From Boesenbergia rotunda (lineage: Eukaryota > Streptophyta > Magnoliopsida > Zingiberales > Zingiberaceae): DNA of 64,000 bases. Shown here one piece after another: positions 1 through 8,961 of this stretch (position 1 is the first letter of the stretch; the number at the start of each line of letters is the position of its first letter). The notes beneath the pieces are model-generated. The model was not told the origin of the DNA. It worked only from the letters and a program-made list of their open reading frames with translations, and ran no database searches. The position numbers and the translations under genes were made by a program. The stretch lies in contig JAGFNQ010008257.1 of assembly GCA_024364735.1 (NCBI GenBank), positions 62,001-126,000 on the forward strand. Reading direction: 5' to 3'.

Positions 1-1210
1 TGATCGGTCTGGTGAACGATCAGCCAGTGGATTCCGGGCGGGATTGTGGCAAGCTGATTTCCGGATCGATTTGGTGACCGATCTGGTGACCGATCAAGGT
101 GACCGATCATACGAGCTTGCGATCCCAAGTTTCTCACTGGGGACCGATCAGGTTGGAGCCTGATCGGTCTGGGATAGTCCTGATCGGTCCGGTGACCGAT
201 CACTTTAATTCAAACGCGCTGTCAGACGCTCTGATCGCGCCTGCTTTCACTGATATGCTACTGATGTCACTTTGATCTCCTCTACTACTACTGATATAAG
301 TTTGATTTCATTTGCTAAACCTCTGATTGAGTGTGCAGGTGACAGGGATAGCTTCAAACACTCAAGGAGAGTCAATGGAGGCCTTTCCTTAGAGCAGGTT
401 TGTCCATTTGCCATCTCAGGTTGCAACGGCTGGAGCTGCTGACTGGAGCTTGGGTGAGGGAAGCTCAGGGAGTCCAGGGAGAGCTCAGTGGTAGCTAGCT
501 GTGGCAGGTGAGCAGCTGGAGGCTGCAGTAAGGTGGTGACCTGGAGATTGGTGAGCTGAGACTTAAGAGCTTGGTGGCGAACAAGTCTCAGTAACGTTAC
601 AGTTTATGTTCTTGCGACATCTTGTGTTCTGCTCTTGCGACAACTCTGTTCCATCATCTTGAGCAAGCAACTGTGATCCTTGAAGCAACCATCTGTTACT
701 TGGGCACTTGGAATAAGAAACAAGGAGCTTGAGTCCATCAACGAGAAGACACGAAGAAGGGAGTTCTTGCGTGAGATTTGCGCTGGGTGGAGCTCGGGAG
801 AAGCTTGCTTGTGTTCTTGTGGTTCTAAGTGCTGAGTAAGATCCTTCTTGTGTTTCCTGTACTTTATACTTTATCATCTTGAAACACTGTGGAGAGGTTA
901 CTCCACCGAGAAGGAGGTTGCATTTTATCCGGTGTTCACCGGGGCTTGATCTGCCGACGATCAAGGGATCGCCCACCTTAAGGGCACGCCAAGGAGTAGG
1001 GGCAAGTTATCCCCGAACCTTGTAAATCCTCTTGTTAGCGTTCTTGCATTTGTTTGTGCTTAGCTTAGGGTGTAATTTCAGCAATACTCTGTTTTGTGTT
1101 ATTTGCTTCGACTGTGCTACTAACTAGTTAAGTGCAGAAAAATTGATAAGTGCTAAGTTTCGGTGTCTGGCTACATTCACCCCCCCTCTCTAGCCATCCA
1201 AGTTCCAACA
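1..1210 (+). mobile_element. 3' part of a copia-type LTR (family B)
   Basis: The block ends with the typical plant Ty1/copia LTR tail: a C-run and pyrimidine stretch (about 1178-1190), then GCCATCCAAGTTCCAACA with terminal CA at 1210. A SIRE-type LTR fragment follows at once. The left end lies outside the window, so solo LTR and 3' LTR cannot be told apart. The first 210 bases carry several TGATCGGTC / GACCGATCA inverted repeats. No ORF resembling gag or pol is visible. The five bases after the end (CAGTA, 1211-1215) should be the target duplication, whose partner lies upstream of the window. Confidence 0.7.
181..202. repeat. perfect 9-bp hairpin of the TGATCGGTC family
   Basis: Arms TGATCGGTC and GACCGATCA are separated by a 4-base loop. 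Degenerate copies occur at 1-22, 61-110 and 150-175. The same arms form the array in the unrelated LTR of A3 at 52670-52942. Confidence 0.75.
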
Positions 1211-1595
1211 CAGTAGGCGCCGGTTCGACCTAGGGTTCCATTTGGGAGACCCGAAGTCAGAACCAAGACAGCTACGACTGTAAAAAAATCACTAATATTC
1301 GTGCTTTGATGTTTTTGGAACTAAACTTGAATGCAGGGACCGAGGTAATGTGTTTCTGTGGCTCAGAACGCCCCAAAGGAGAGGGGCAGGTAGCTGGGCT
1401 GGGCGCCCGGGAGGTCCAGGGCGTCCCAAGGTCGAAGGAAAAACAAGGAAGCAAGAGTTGCTTCGAAACTGCAGTGAGCAGGGCGCCCCGGAGGCCCCGG
1501 GCACCCAAGGTCAAAGCAAAACTTGTAATCGAAGCAAAATCAGCATGAAGCCAGCGGACCATGTCAACCAGGGCGCCCCCAACGTCACGGGCGCC
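1211..1595 (+). repeat. partial SIRE-type LTR (family C), middle part
   Basis: From CAGTAGGCGCCGGTTCGACC onward it matches the interiors of the complete family C LTR at 34459-35872 and of the split LTR C3. It contains GGGCGCCC-type palindromes. It is cut on the left by LTR B and on the right by the 5' LTR of A1. It overlaps the equivalent part of 47479-48133, so it is not the missing half of that LTR. Confidence 0.8.
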
Positions 1596-4541
1596 TGATA
1601 AGCACCATTTTATTGATTATTTTAGATGTTAAAATCCATGTTTGACCTATGTTTTTATTGCTTATTTGTGATTTTACCCTAGGTTTTAGGATTTCCTCTT
1701 ATTTTGGACTTAATTGCAAATTTACATATTTTTTGGATTATTTGGCCACTAATTTTCTGATATATTTTTGTAGGCATGAAAGGATCCTGGACCTAGGGCA
1801 TACTGGGTCAAACTTGAGTCGGAAGTGAACCGGATCGAATTATCAAGCTTACGATTAATCCGGGCCGTCCGATTCTAGAGCGGCTAGATCTGAGCCATCC
1901 GGGATAATCTGAAGCAATCCGAGCTAGGGCTAGGGTTGATCAAGCACCCTGATCAAGATCTGAAGGTTTCATCCCCATCAGAGCAAGATCAGCCGTTGGA
2001 TCAAGCTTGGAGGGCTCAAGATCGTCCATTCACAGATGAGGTTGATCTGGACCATCCGTTACATATCTGGAGGATCCGAGCTACCACGAGGCAGATCCTG
2101 ACCCCAGATCATCATCATTAAAGTTTGGCTCAAATCAGAGCAAGATCAGCCGTTGGATTTCTCAAATTAATCTGAACCGTCCAATGCTAAGTATTTAATT
2201 AGATTTTGCCCGCAGCCAAGCCTTATCGCGTCTTCGCCGTCTTATGCGTTCTTCGTTTTCTCTTCACTGTTTTAGCTTCAATTTCTTCTCCAATTCGAGG
2301 CGCGACCACTCAATCTCTCCTTGGATCAAATTCGGAGTCTTTGGCGATCGTTCTTTGAAGAATTCAGTTCGAATTTGCGCCGGAACAGGGATTGCTTGAG
2401 GGTTTCGGCATTTCCTCAGTCCGACCACTGTCTTCTCTTCCACAGTCCATTTCAAAGCTTCCGAGCCATTTGTAGGGGTTCTTAGATGAGCTTAGAAGCT
2501 TCCCAATTCATCATCGCAGCTCCACCAATTGAGATGGAGTGAATCAGACTGTGATTTCCAGCCAAGCGCAGATTTGAAGCAGAATCAACTTCAGAAATGG
2601 ATTTCCACTGATTTGCTGTGCCTAGGGGTTCGAAGCCGGTTCTTGATTGACAACCAAGAAGAATTTGAGCTTAGGGAAGGATTGAGGCTTAGATTTCTTT
2701 AGTTAATTTCGGTTTTTAGCTGTTACTTTTCAGTTCTGTCATTTCTGTTCATTTACTGAATTTCGTATCAGCAGATTAGTTTTCATGTAAGGATAGTTTC
2801 TTTCTCAATTCGAGGCTCATTCTTGAGTGACAACAGGGGTTCTTGAGCCGAGAGGAGGGATTATTGATAGTTTCCTTAGATAAATTCTGTTGAATTAGCT
2901 GTAATTTTCAGTTTCGGCAGTTTCCTTACTGTTTCAGAATTTCAGATTAGTTGAGCATTAGTTTCATGATTCGTTTCTGTTTTAATTAGGTTTCAATTTT
3001 GCAAGCAGTTAGTTAGATAGCTTGTTAGATAGTTCTGTCATAAATTATCATTGCTTTGCAATCAAATTCATTTCTGAATTTCTGCCCAGCAGTTGCTGCG
3101 CATCAATACATGTTTCCTGAGTGCCAACTTGATTTCTAATTTTTCAGCTTATCTTGAATTCAATTCATGTTTAGTTTTAATTCCTGAGATTTAAGATAAC
3201 ATTTAGTTTGCCAATGTGTATGATTTGAGGGTGTTTCGCATCTAGACTTATTTCTGCACTTGTGCTCAGTTGCAAGTCAGTTTCTGCACATGTATCAATT
3301 CTGAATTTCTGAGTTCCTGCACATCCTGAGTATCAGTTTGTATTGAGTTAGTTCAAGTTTTACACTCTGAAATTACTTTGCAGCTTATATCCTTTACAAA
3401 GCATGTGGATTCAATTCTGAGTTGGTTACAATCTGCATATCTGTCTTCACGTTTCAGCAAATCCAGCCATTTCATTTCTGTACAGCCATTTCATCTTTGC
3501 AACTCTTAATTTGCAGTTGCTGAATTGTGTACCAATTTGACTTCATTTGAAGTCAGTTGCTTGCATTGAGTTTGTACTATGTTCAGAGGTCAATTATGCA
3601 ATTAGGTTTAAGTCCTGCATGAGTTTTCATTCAAAATTCAGCCCTGCACTATCCTGCTTTTGTGCAGATTCAGTTGATAAGCATTTCTTTGCTGCATATC
3701 CAAGTATTTTCCATTTTTGCACTTTGTATCAAGTGGAATATTCAGCTCTGAGTGGAACCAAGTTAGCTAATTCTTTAGGGAGCTCTTGCCCTTGATTTCA
3801 GTTCTATCTGCAATTCGAAATGCTATAGAGCTGTAACCTTCATTCCTGCAAGTTATTGGTGACATTTCTGCAAGTTTAGATTGAGGAAAAATCAATTTTC
3901 GAATAGTGGACAGCTTGTTGTGCACTCAGTAGTTTCGAGATTTCAATTTAGCTGAAGTTAAACTCACTTGGCAGCTGGTATCGTGCTCGGAATAAATCTG
4001 TTTTACATCTCATTTATCTCTGAATTTTCCATCTCTACTGCTGCAGTTCAGTTTGAATGCTTGCACTTTGTGTCAAGGTTGTTAAATTGTGTGCACTTGG
4101 TATCAAGTGAAAGCTTGGCATGGCTTTTGTATCAATCCGGTTCTAGATTGCCTGCATTAGTCTGTTTTAAGTTTGAGTTTGTTGCTTCATTGCTTAGCAT
4201 TTGTTTTACACTTGAAATCAGAATCAGCTTCCAAATTGATTAAGTGCTTTAATGGATTAAGTGGTCCCTTGGTCAAGTTTATAAATTGCCATAACTTTGT
4301 TATTCATTGCATTCCCATTTTTTTTTGAACCGAAACCCAATCACATTCGAAACCCAAATTCACAAACTATACCTAAATACAAGCACGAATCAAACAAACC
4401 TTCAACTAGTCCCTGAGAAAAATACGACCTGTGGCCCTTATATTACATTTTCATACTTTTGATTGTAAAAGGGTTTCCAGCTTTCATTTATAAATTCTAA
4501 ATTTGAGGCCCACATTCGGGACACATAGTCTGGGCTTATTA
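1596..4541 (+). repeat. 5' LTR of A1 (2946 bp)
   Basis: It starts TGATAAGCACC and ends CTTATTA, where the expected terminal CA has mutated; the 3' LTR ends CTTATCA. It matches 8962-11927 over its full length with few differences. ORFs inside it (for example 3547-3795 and 3968-4243) recur in the 3' LTR only because the LTRs are copies; nothing supports a protein. Confidence 0.9.
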
Positions 4542-4547
4542 AATTTT

Positions 4548-4565
4548 TGGCGCCGTTGCCGGGGA
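4548..4565 (+). other. primer-binding site, tRNA-Asp
   Basis: TGGCGCCGTTGCCGGGGA lies 6 bases after the LTR end and is complementary to the 3' end of plant tRNA-Asp(GTC), the primer known for Athila-type elements. Confidence 0.9.
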
Positions 4566-4630
4566 GGCAACTAGTTGATTTGTTTGATTTTCTCTTGTAT
4601 GCTTGTAGACATATCATTGGGTTCTGTTTT

Positions 4631-4703
4631 ATTTTGTTTTATCTTTTGTATACGGTTACTGCCATTTTTCTTGTTTGTTTTGTGACAGGGGTGCAGGTTA
4701 AAA
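4631..4703 (+). promoter_or_regulatory. conserved leader with 3' splice-site-like sequence before the Q-rich ORF
   Basis: A T-rich tract (ATTTTTCTTGTTTGTTTTG) followed by TGACAGG precedes the start codon. It is nearly identical in A2 (about 25450-25517), A3 (about 54006-54072) and A4 (about 44970-45045, minus). It looks like a polypyrimidine tract plus AG acceptor, but no donor was identified. Confidence 0.4.
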
Positions 4704-6644
4704 ATGTTTTCATACACTTATCAGCAGCCGTGTCCACAATTTCAGCAGAACCAACCATTCAATCAACCACAGCATGATTTTCAACAGCCCTACTCGAATT
4801 TCCAGCAACCACAACAATTTCAGCAGCCACCACAAGCATTTCAACCGCAATTCCAACAATTTCAGCCGGATTTTCAGCCAATTCAGCCATTATTCCAGAA
4901 TTTTCAGATTGGGCAGCCATCATTTCAGCAATTTCAGCCCAATTTCCAGCCACAAATTCAACATGGGCAGCCACCATTTCAGAATTTCCAACAACAAAAC
5001 CAGAATTTTCAGCCCACTCAATTTGAGTTTGCATCACCACAATTTCAACCTCAGATCCATGAATTTCAGAGCTACAATTTTCAGCCATCTCCACCAAGTT
5101 GTGAGCCAAGTTTTCAGCAGTTAAATCAGTCATTTCATCCATTTAAGCAGCCCCAACAATTTCCATCTCAGCATGCACAGCCTCCTCCTGGACTTCAGCA
5201 GCCCTATTTTCCATTTCAAGACCAACAGGGGTTCCACACTAACCAAGGAGGTTTTGAGAATCATGATTGGGATGAGGCTCAACAACAGAGGATGATGGAG
5301 ATGTTGCAACAAATGTTACAACAACAACAAGAGCAAAATTTTCAACAACTACAACGCATTGCAAAATTGGTTGATCAAGTGAAGCAAAGGCAAGCCCAAG
5401 AATCAGGACAATTATATTCTCAAGCAACTCTTAATTCTGAGAGCCCCGGAGTTGGATTTATATTAGTTCAAGGTGACCCTAGTGCATGGCCAAGACCTTC
5501 TTCAAGTAATCTTGCAAATGTGATAGAGGAAGAAGATGAAGAAATCATCAAATATTGGGCACCTACAGCATGCATTCCTTCGGAGATTTCTACTCAAAAT
5601 TCATTTTCAAATTTTTCAGCTCCAGAAGAAGAAACTGAAGCTCCACACGACCATTCTAGACTTTTATTTTCTGATGATACCATTATTGATGGTCCTAATT
5701 TTTCTGATACTGTTGTTGCAGATATTACTGAGGAAACATACACAGGAGATGATTCCATAGGTGTAGGGGATTGCACTGAGCCCCAGGCACCACCACAATT
5801 ACCAGAAAGTGTAGGGACTTGCATGGTGGAAGCAAGAACCCAAGGATCACCTGTTTTAGTTGAGTGTCCACCAGAACCTGAACCTGAAGTGGAGCAATTA
5901 CTTGACCAGGAGGAGAACACGGATACATCTACTTTTGTAGAACCTCCAGGTATTTTTCAGCATGATCAGGTAAATACTCCTCCTAATTTTTTTGAAAATT
6001 ACATAGAGGTACCTCAAACTGATTTTATTGTTTTAAATACACCTAGGGCTACATCTCTTGTAGAATTTGATTGTGAAAAATCCCTTGAGGTACCTAGTGT
6101 TAAAGTTGTTGAATTTGAAGCATGTGGTGATACATATCATGAAAATGCTGAGTGTGAAAAATTTTTAGAGGTGCCTAGACTTGATGTTGATTATTGTGAT
6201 GAGTCTCTTGACATATCTTATGTTGAAAATAATTGTGAAAAATTTATTGAGGCACAAAGAATTGATTTCATTATACATGATGCAGTTTTGGATACATCTC
6301 ATGTAGAGACTGATATCATTTTATTTCTTTCTGACCCTGCACGCTTGAGAGAGGTATTACACTGTTTTGCAGGGTCTAGGAGACTTCAGGAGTGGGTGCT
6401 CCAATTGAACACACTTCAACCTCCTGGAAGGACTTCTGAAAAGCATCAAGAAGGAGGAGATGATTTTACTCTAATTCAAAGCACTCCACCTCTGACATGG
6501 CTCTTGAACCTGAATCGCCTGAGGCCACCAGAGCAAATTTTTATGAAGTTTAAGTGTGAGGGAGTTCCAAATCTCCCAGCGACCCAGACTCCTCCACTAC
6601 CAAGATGGAGGCTGCTTCTTGATAGGCTCGGTCCACCAGAATAA
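4704..6644 (+). CDS. Gln/Phe-rich protein of unknown function, family A (646 aa)
   Basis: This is the only intact copy of the family A ORF. Residues 1 to about 190 are low-complexity Gln/Phe/Pro (FQQ and NFQ repeats). Residues about 190-240 are Gln-rich and probably coiled coil (MMEMLQQMLQQQQ). A conserved QGDPSAWP block sits at 256-263, followed by an acidic region. From Cys457 come degenerate repeats of about 26 residues (CEK..EVP..D). The end carries three W-x-L-x-L-x-x-L-x-P-P motifs (about 560, 598 and 632). There is no zinc knuckle, protease or polymerase motif. Relative to A2, A3 and A4 it lacks an N-terminal segment of about 36 residues with an ELK-ALMELK core. It could be a divergent gag-like or nucleic-acid-binding protein; I do not recognise it. 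Confidence 0.75.
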   Translation: MFSYTYQQPCPQFQQNQPFNQPQHDFQQPYSNFQQPQQFQQPPQAFQPQFQQFQPDFQPIQPLFQNFQIGQPSFQQFQPNFQPQIQHGQPPFQNFQQQNQNFQPTQFEFASPQFQPQIHEFQSYNFQPSPPSCEPSFQQLNQSFHPFKQPQQFPSQHAQPPPGLQQPYFPFQDQQGFHTNQGGFENHDWDEAQQQRMMEMLQQMLQQQQEQNFQQLQRIAKLVDQVKQRQAQESGQLYSQATLNSESPGVGFILVQGDPSAWPRPSSSNLANVIEEEDEEIIKYWAPTACIPSEISTQNSFSNFSAPEEETEAPHDHSRLLFSDDTIIDGPNFSDTVVADITEETYTGDDSIGVGDCTEPQAPPQLPESVGTCMVEARTQGSPVLVECPPEPEPEVEQLLDQEENTDTSTFVEPPGIFQHDQVNTPPNFFENYIEVPQTDFIVLNTPRATSLVEFDCEKSLEVPSVKVVEFEACGDTYHENAECEKFLEVPRLDVDYCDESLDISYVENNCEKFIEAQRIDFIIHDAVLDTSHVETDIILFLSDPARLREVLHCFAGSRRLQEWVLQLNTLQPPGRTSEKHQEGGDDFTLIQSTPPLTWLLNLNRLRPPEQIFMKFKCEGVPNLPATQTPPLPRWRLLLDRLGPPE

Positions 6645-8950
6645 AGGGGAGTTTGTTTCTTTTCGTATTTTCTTTTATTTTATTTTTCATTTTCATGCTT
6701 CCTAGAATTAGAATTTGCCTTTGAACTGAGTCCTTGTAAATAAATGCATGTTATTCCTTTTGTCACTTTTTCTTGCATGAGTAGAAATAAAAGTATCCCT
6801 CTAGGTTATCTCCATTGCATTTTAGAGTCTTTTGAAAATAAATTAAATTTGGTTGTTAAAACTTAGGATTTGAGCTAATGGATGAAATCTTGGATGCTTG
6901 AGTACTACTTTGCTTTAAATTCTTAATTGACAATTTGAGATGAATCATTTGCACCTAGTGAGGTTTAGCCTTATATTTGTGACACATACATGTTATTGTA
7001 CTCTAGAACTTGCTTAGGTTCTTTCAAAATCATATTTCAATGATTGGATCACATCTATAGAGGCTAATCACTTTGTTTTCCTTTCCATATCAATATTGAC
7101 AAAAATCATGTTCATTCCATTTTTCTTTGCTTATTTCTTACTCTTACCTTCACTTTTCTTTGGACTTGTTGTTTGATATGTTTCTAATGCTACTTTGCCC
7201 GAGACGGACAAAGATTTAAGTGTGGGGGAGTGACTAGTGTTTTGGAAAGATTTGTTATCAAAAGAGGAAATTTCATTTCGAAAAAAATTTTTTTTTGCCA
7301 AGTTGATTGGAGTTTGGTGTCAAAAATTGAGCAAGAAGAAGTGGTCAAAGATTGAAAACAATTGCAGATTCTTGATCATCATTTGAAGATCCAAGGAAGT
7401 TAAACCTCAAGTTGAATTCGGCACTCAAAGAAAAAAAAATAGATGCAAAAATCAGAAAATCTGAGACTTGCCAAAAATCAGCAAAGATGCAAGAAAATCT
7501 GCTACTTGGAGTTGCCACCTCTTGTGACAATTGTGTTAATCAATCCACTTGAAGCTCAGATTGGAAAGTTGAGCTGAAAATGCAGCTGAAGCAGTTTGTG
7601 TGAAATTTGTATCAGATTGTATCGAAAATAACCACTGCTGATCAGAGGAAGGAAAGAAAAATCTGGGCAGTTAAGTGAAGCTGAGAAAAACCTGAAGAAG
7701 TTTGACTTGGAGCTGCTAGATGATACAAGCTGAAGGTGAAACAAGCTGCAAAGTGCTATAAAAATTCTGTGAAGGGCTGTTGATGATTCGACCAGATAGG
7801 AATATAAACAGTTTGTATCAACTAAGGGATGAATTGGTTTCCCTAGGGCATGTATTTGAAGCTCACGGCAGGTTGGAGTGGAGTCAAGTTCTGAACAAGG
7901 ATTTGGGGAGCATTAGCACAACAGGATTGAGCAAAGTGGAATCCAAGAATAGAAGTTAGCAGTTGGACAGATCTGAAATCAAGAAGAAAAAAAAAATTGA
8001 GGAAAGCTGTGCCAAGGTTTTAAATGGCACGTAATCAGAAAATTGCAGCTGTCAAGTGCTTAAATCTGAATAGCAGCTGAAACAAGCTGAATTCCAGCTG
8101 AAAACAATTGAATGAAGCTGAGGAAAAGCTAGAATCTGAAGCAGGAAATGCAGAAAAAGTTTGAAACAATTGCAGCAGAAATTGGTGCCAAAGGGAAGGA
8201 AAGAAAAAAAATTGCAGCTTACAGCTTCAAGTGAACTGATCTGCTATTTTTGAAGCTCACGGCAGCTCATGCAAATTGAAGATTTGTTCCACCATCATTC
8301 TGATTGCAGTAGAGAAAAGGAAGAAAGAGAGAAAAATTCAGAAAACAAAACAAAGAGAAAAGTTGGCACACAAGAGCAAACTTGGCACATTAGACCAAGG
8401 AAGGATTTTTCATCCAAATCAAAGGCAATTACTTAAATCTGACTTTACCACACTTTTAATATGATTAGAGGACTGTTCAGATTTGGGCAAAGCACATTGG
8501 AAACATTTTTGAGCAACCAAGTCTCCCACTCCATCAATTTTTCTATTTTCTTGGCTTTTATTCCATTTATTTTCATTTTCCATGTTTTCATTTGTTTTTG
8601 TAGATGTTGATCCTAATCATGATTAATGGTGGAGATTAGATAATAAGCAAGCCTATGGTAGTGCAAGAAGCATATGTGTTTGAGTGAGCTCCACTTCCAC
8701 CATCAACTTAGAACTTAAGAAGAGAGCCACCAAAACTTGCCTTGAAAGGCTAGTGATTTAAATTCATCTCAATGACTCATGATGGATAAAAAGGCTAAGT
8801 TGATGATTTAAGAATAAGATACTAATCCATAGGGCTCAAATTTATGAAAATTGACAACCCTAGGTAATTTCTTTTCATTTGTTTCTAATTATGCTTAAGA
8901 AAGCCTAAGGGATACATATTTAGTTGTTTCGCGAGACGCTCAAGGTTAAG
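6645..8950 (+). other. non-coding 3' region of A1
   Basis: About 2.3 kb between the ORF and the terminal polypurine tract, without a supported gene. It contains a second PPT-like block at 7199-7232, after which the region is A-rich with many GAAGCTGA-type words. A homologous region is in A4 (37102-39515). A3 has only about 400 bp here. Confidence 0.75.
7199..7232 (+). promoter_or_regulatory. internal duplicate of the polypurine-tract block
   Basis: CCGAGACGGACAAAG is followed by TTAAGTGTGGGGGAGTGA. It resembles the terminal block at 8932-8961 (CGAGACGCTCAAGG, then TTAAGTGTGGGGGAGTTGA). The same internal copy is at 38980-39014 (minus) in A4, at similar distance from the 3' LTR. Confidence 0.7.
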
Positions 8951-8961
8951 TGTGGGGGAGT
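8951..8961 (+). other. polypurine tract of A1
   Basis: TGTGGGGGAGT directly precedes the 3' LTR and is the typical plus-strand primer of plant Tat/Athila-like elements. Confidence 0.85.

Noticed and set aside
4548..4565. tRNA gene suggested by tRNA-Asp similarity
   Set aside because: Only 18 bases matching the tRNA 3' end are present, next to an LTR: a primer-binding site.
4759..5142. Minus-strand frame with repeated AEN/VAE words
   Set aside because: Antisense shadow of the CAG/CAA-rich ORF at 4704-6644; the same shadows appear in A2, A3 and A4.
4704..6644. Q-rich ORF as a host transcription-factor gene
   Set aside because: It lies between PBS and PPT of an LTR element and recurs in the same place in three more copies.
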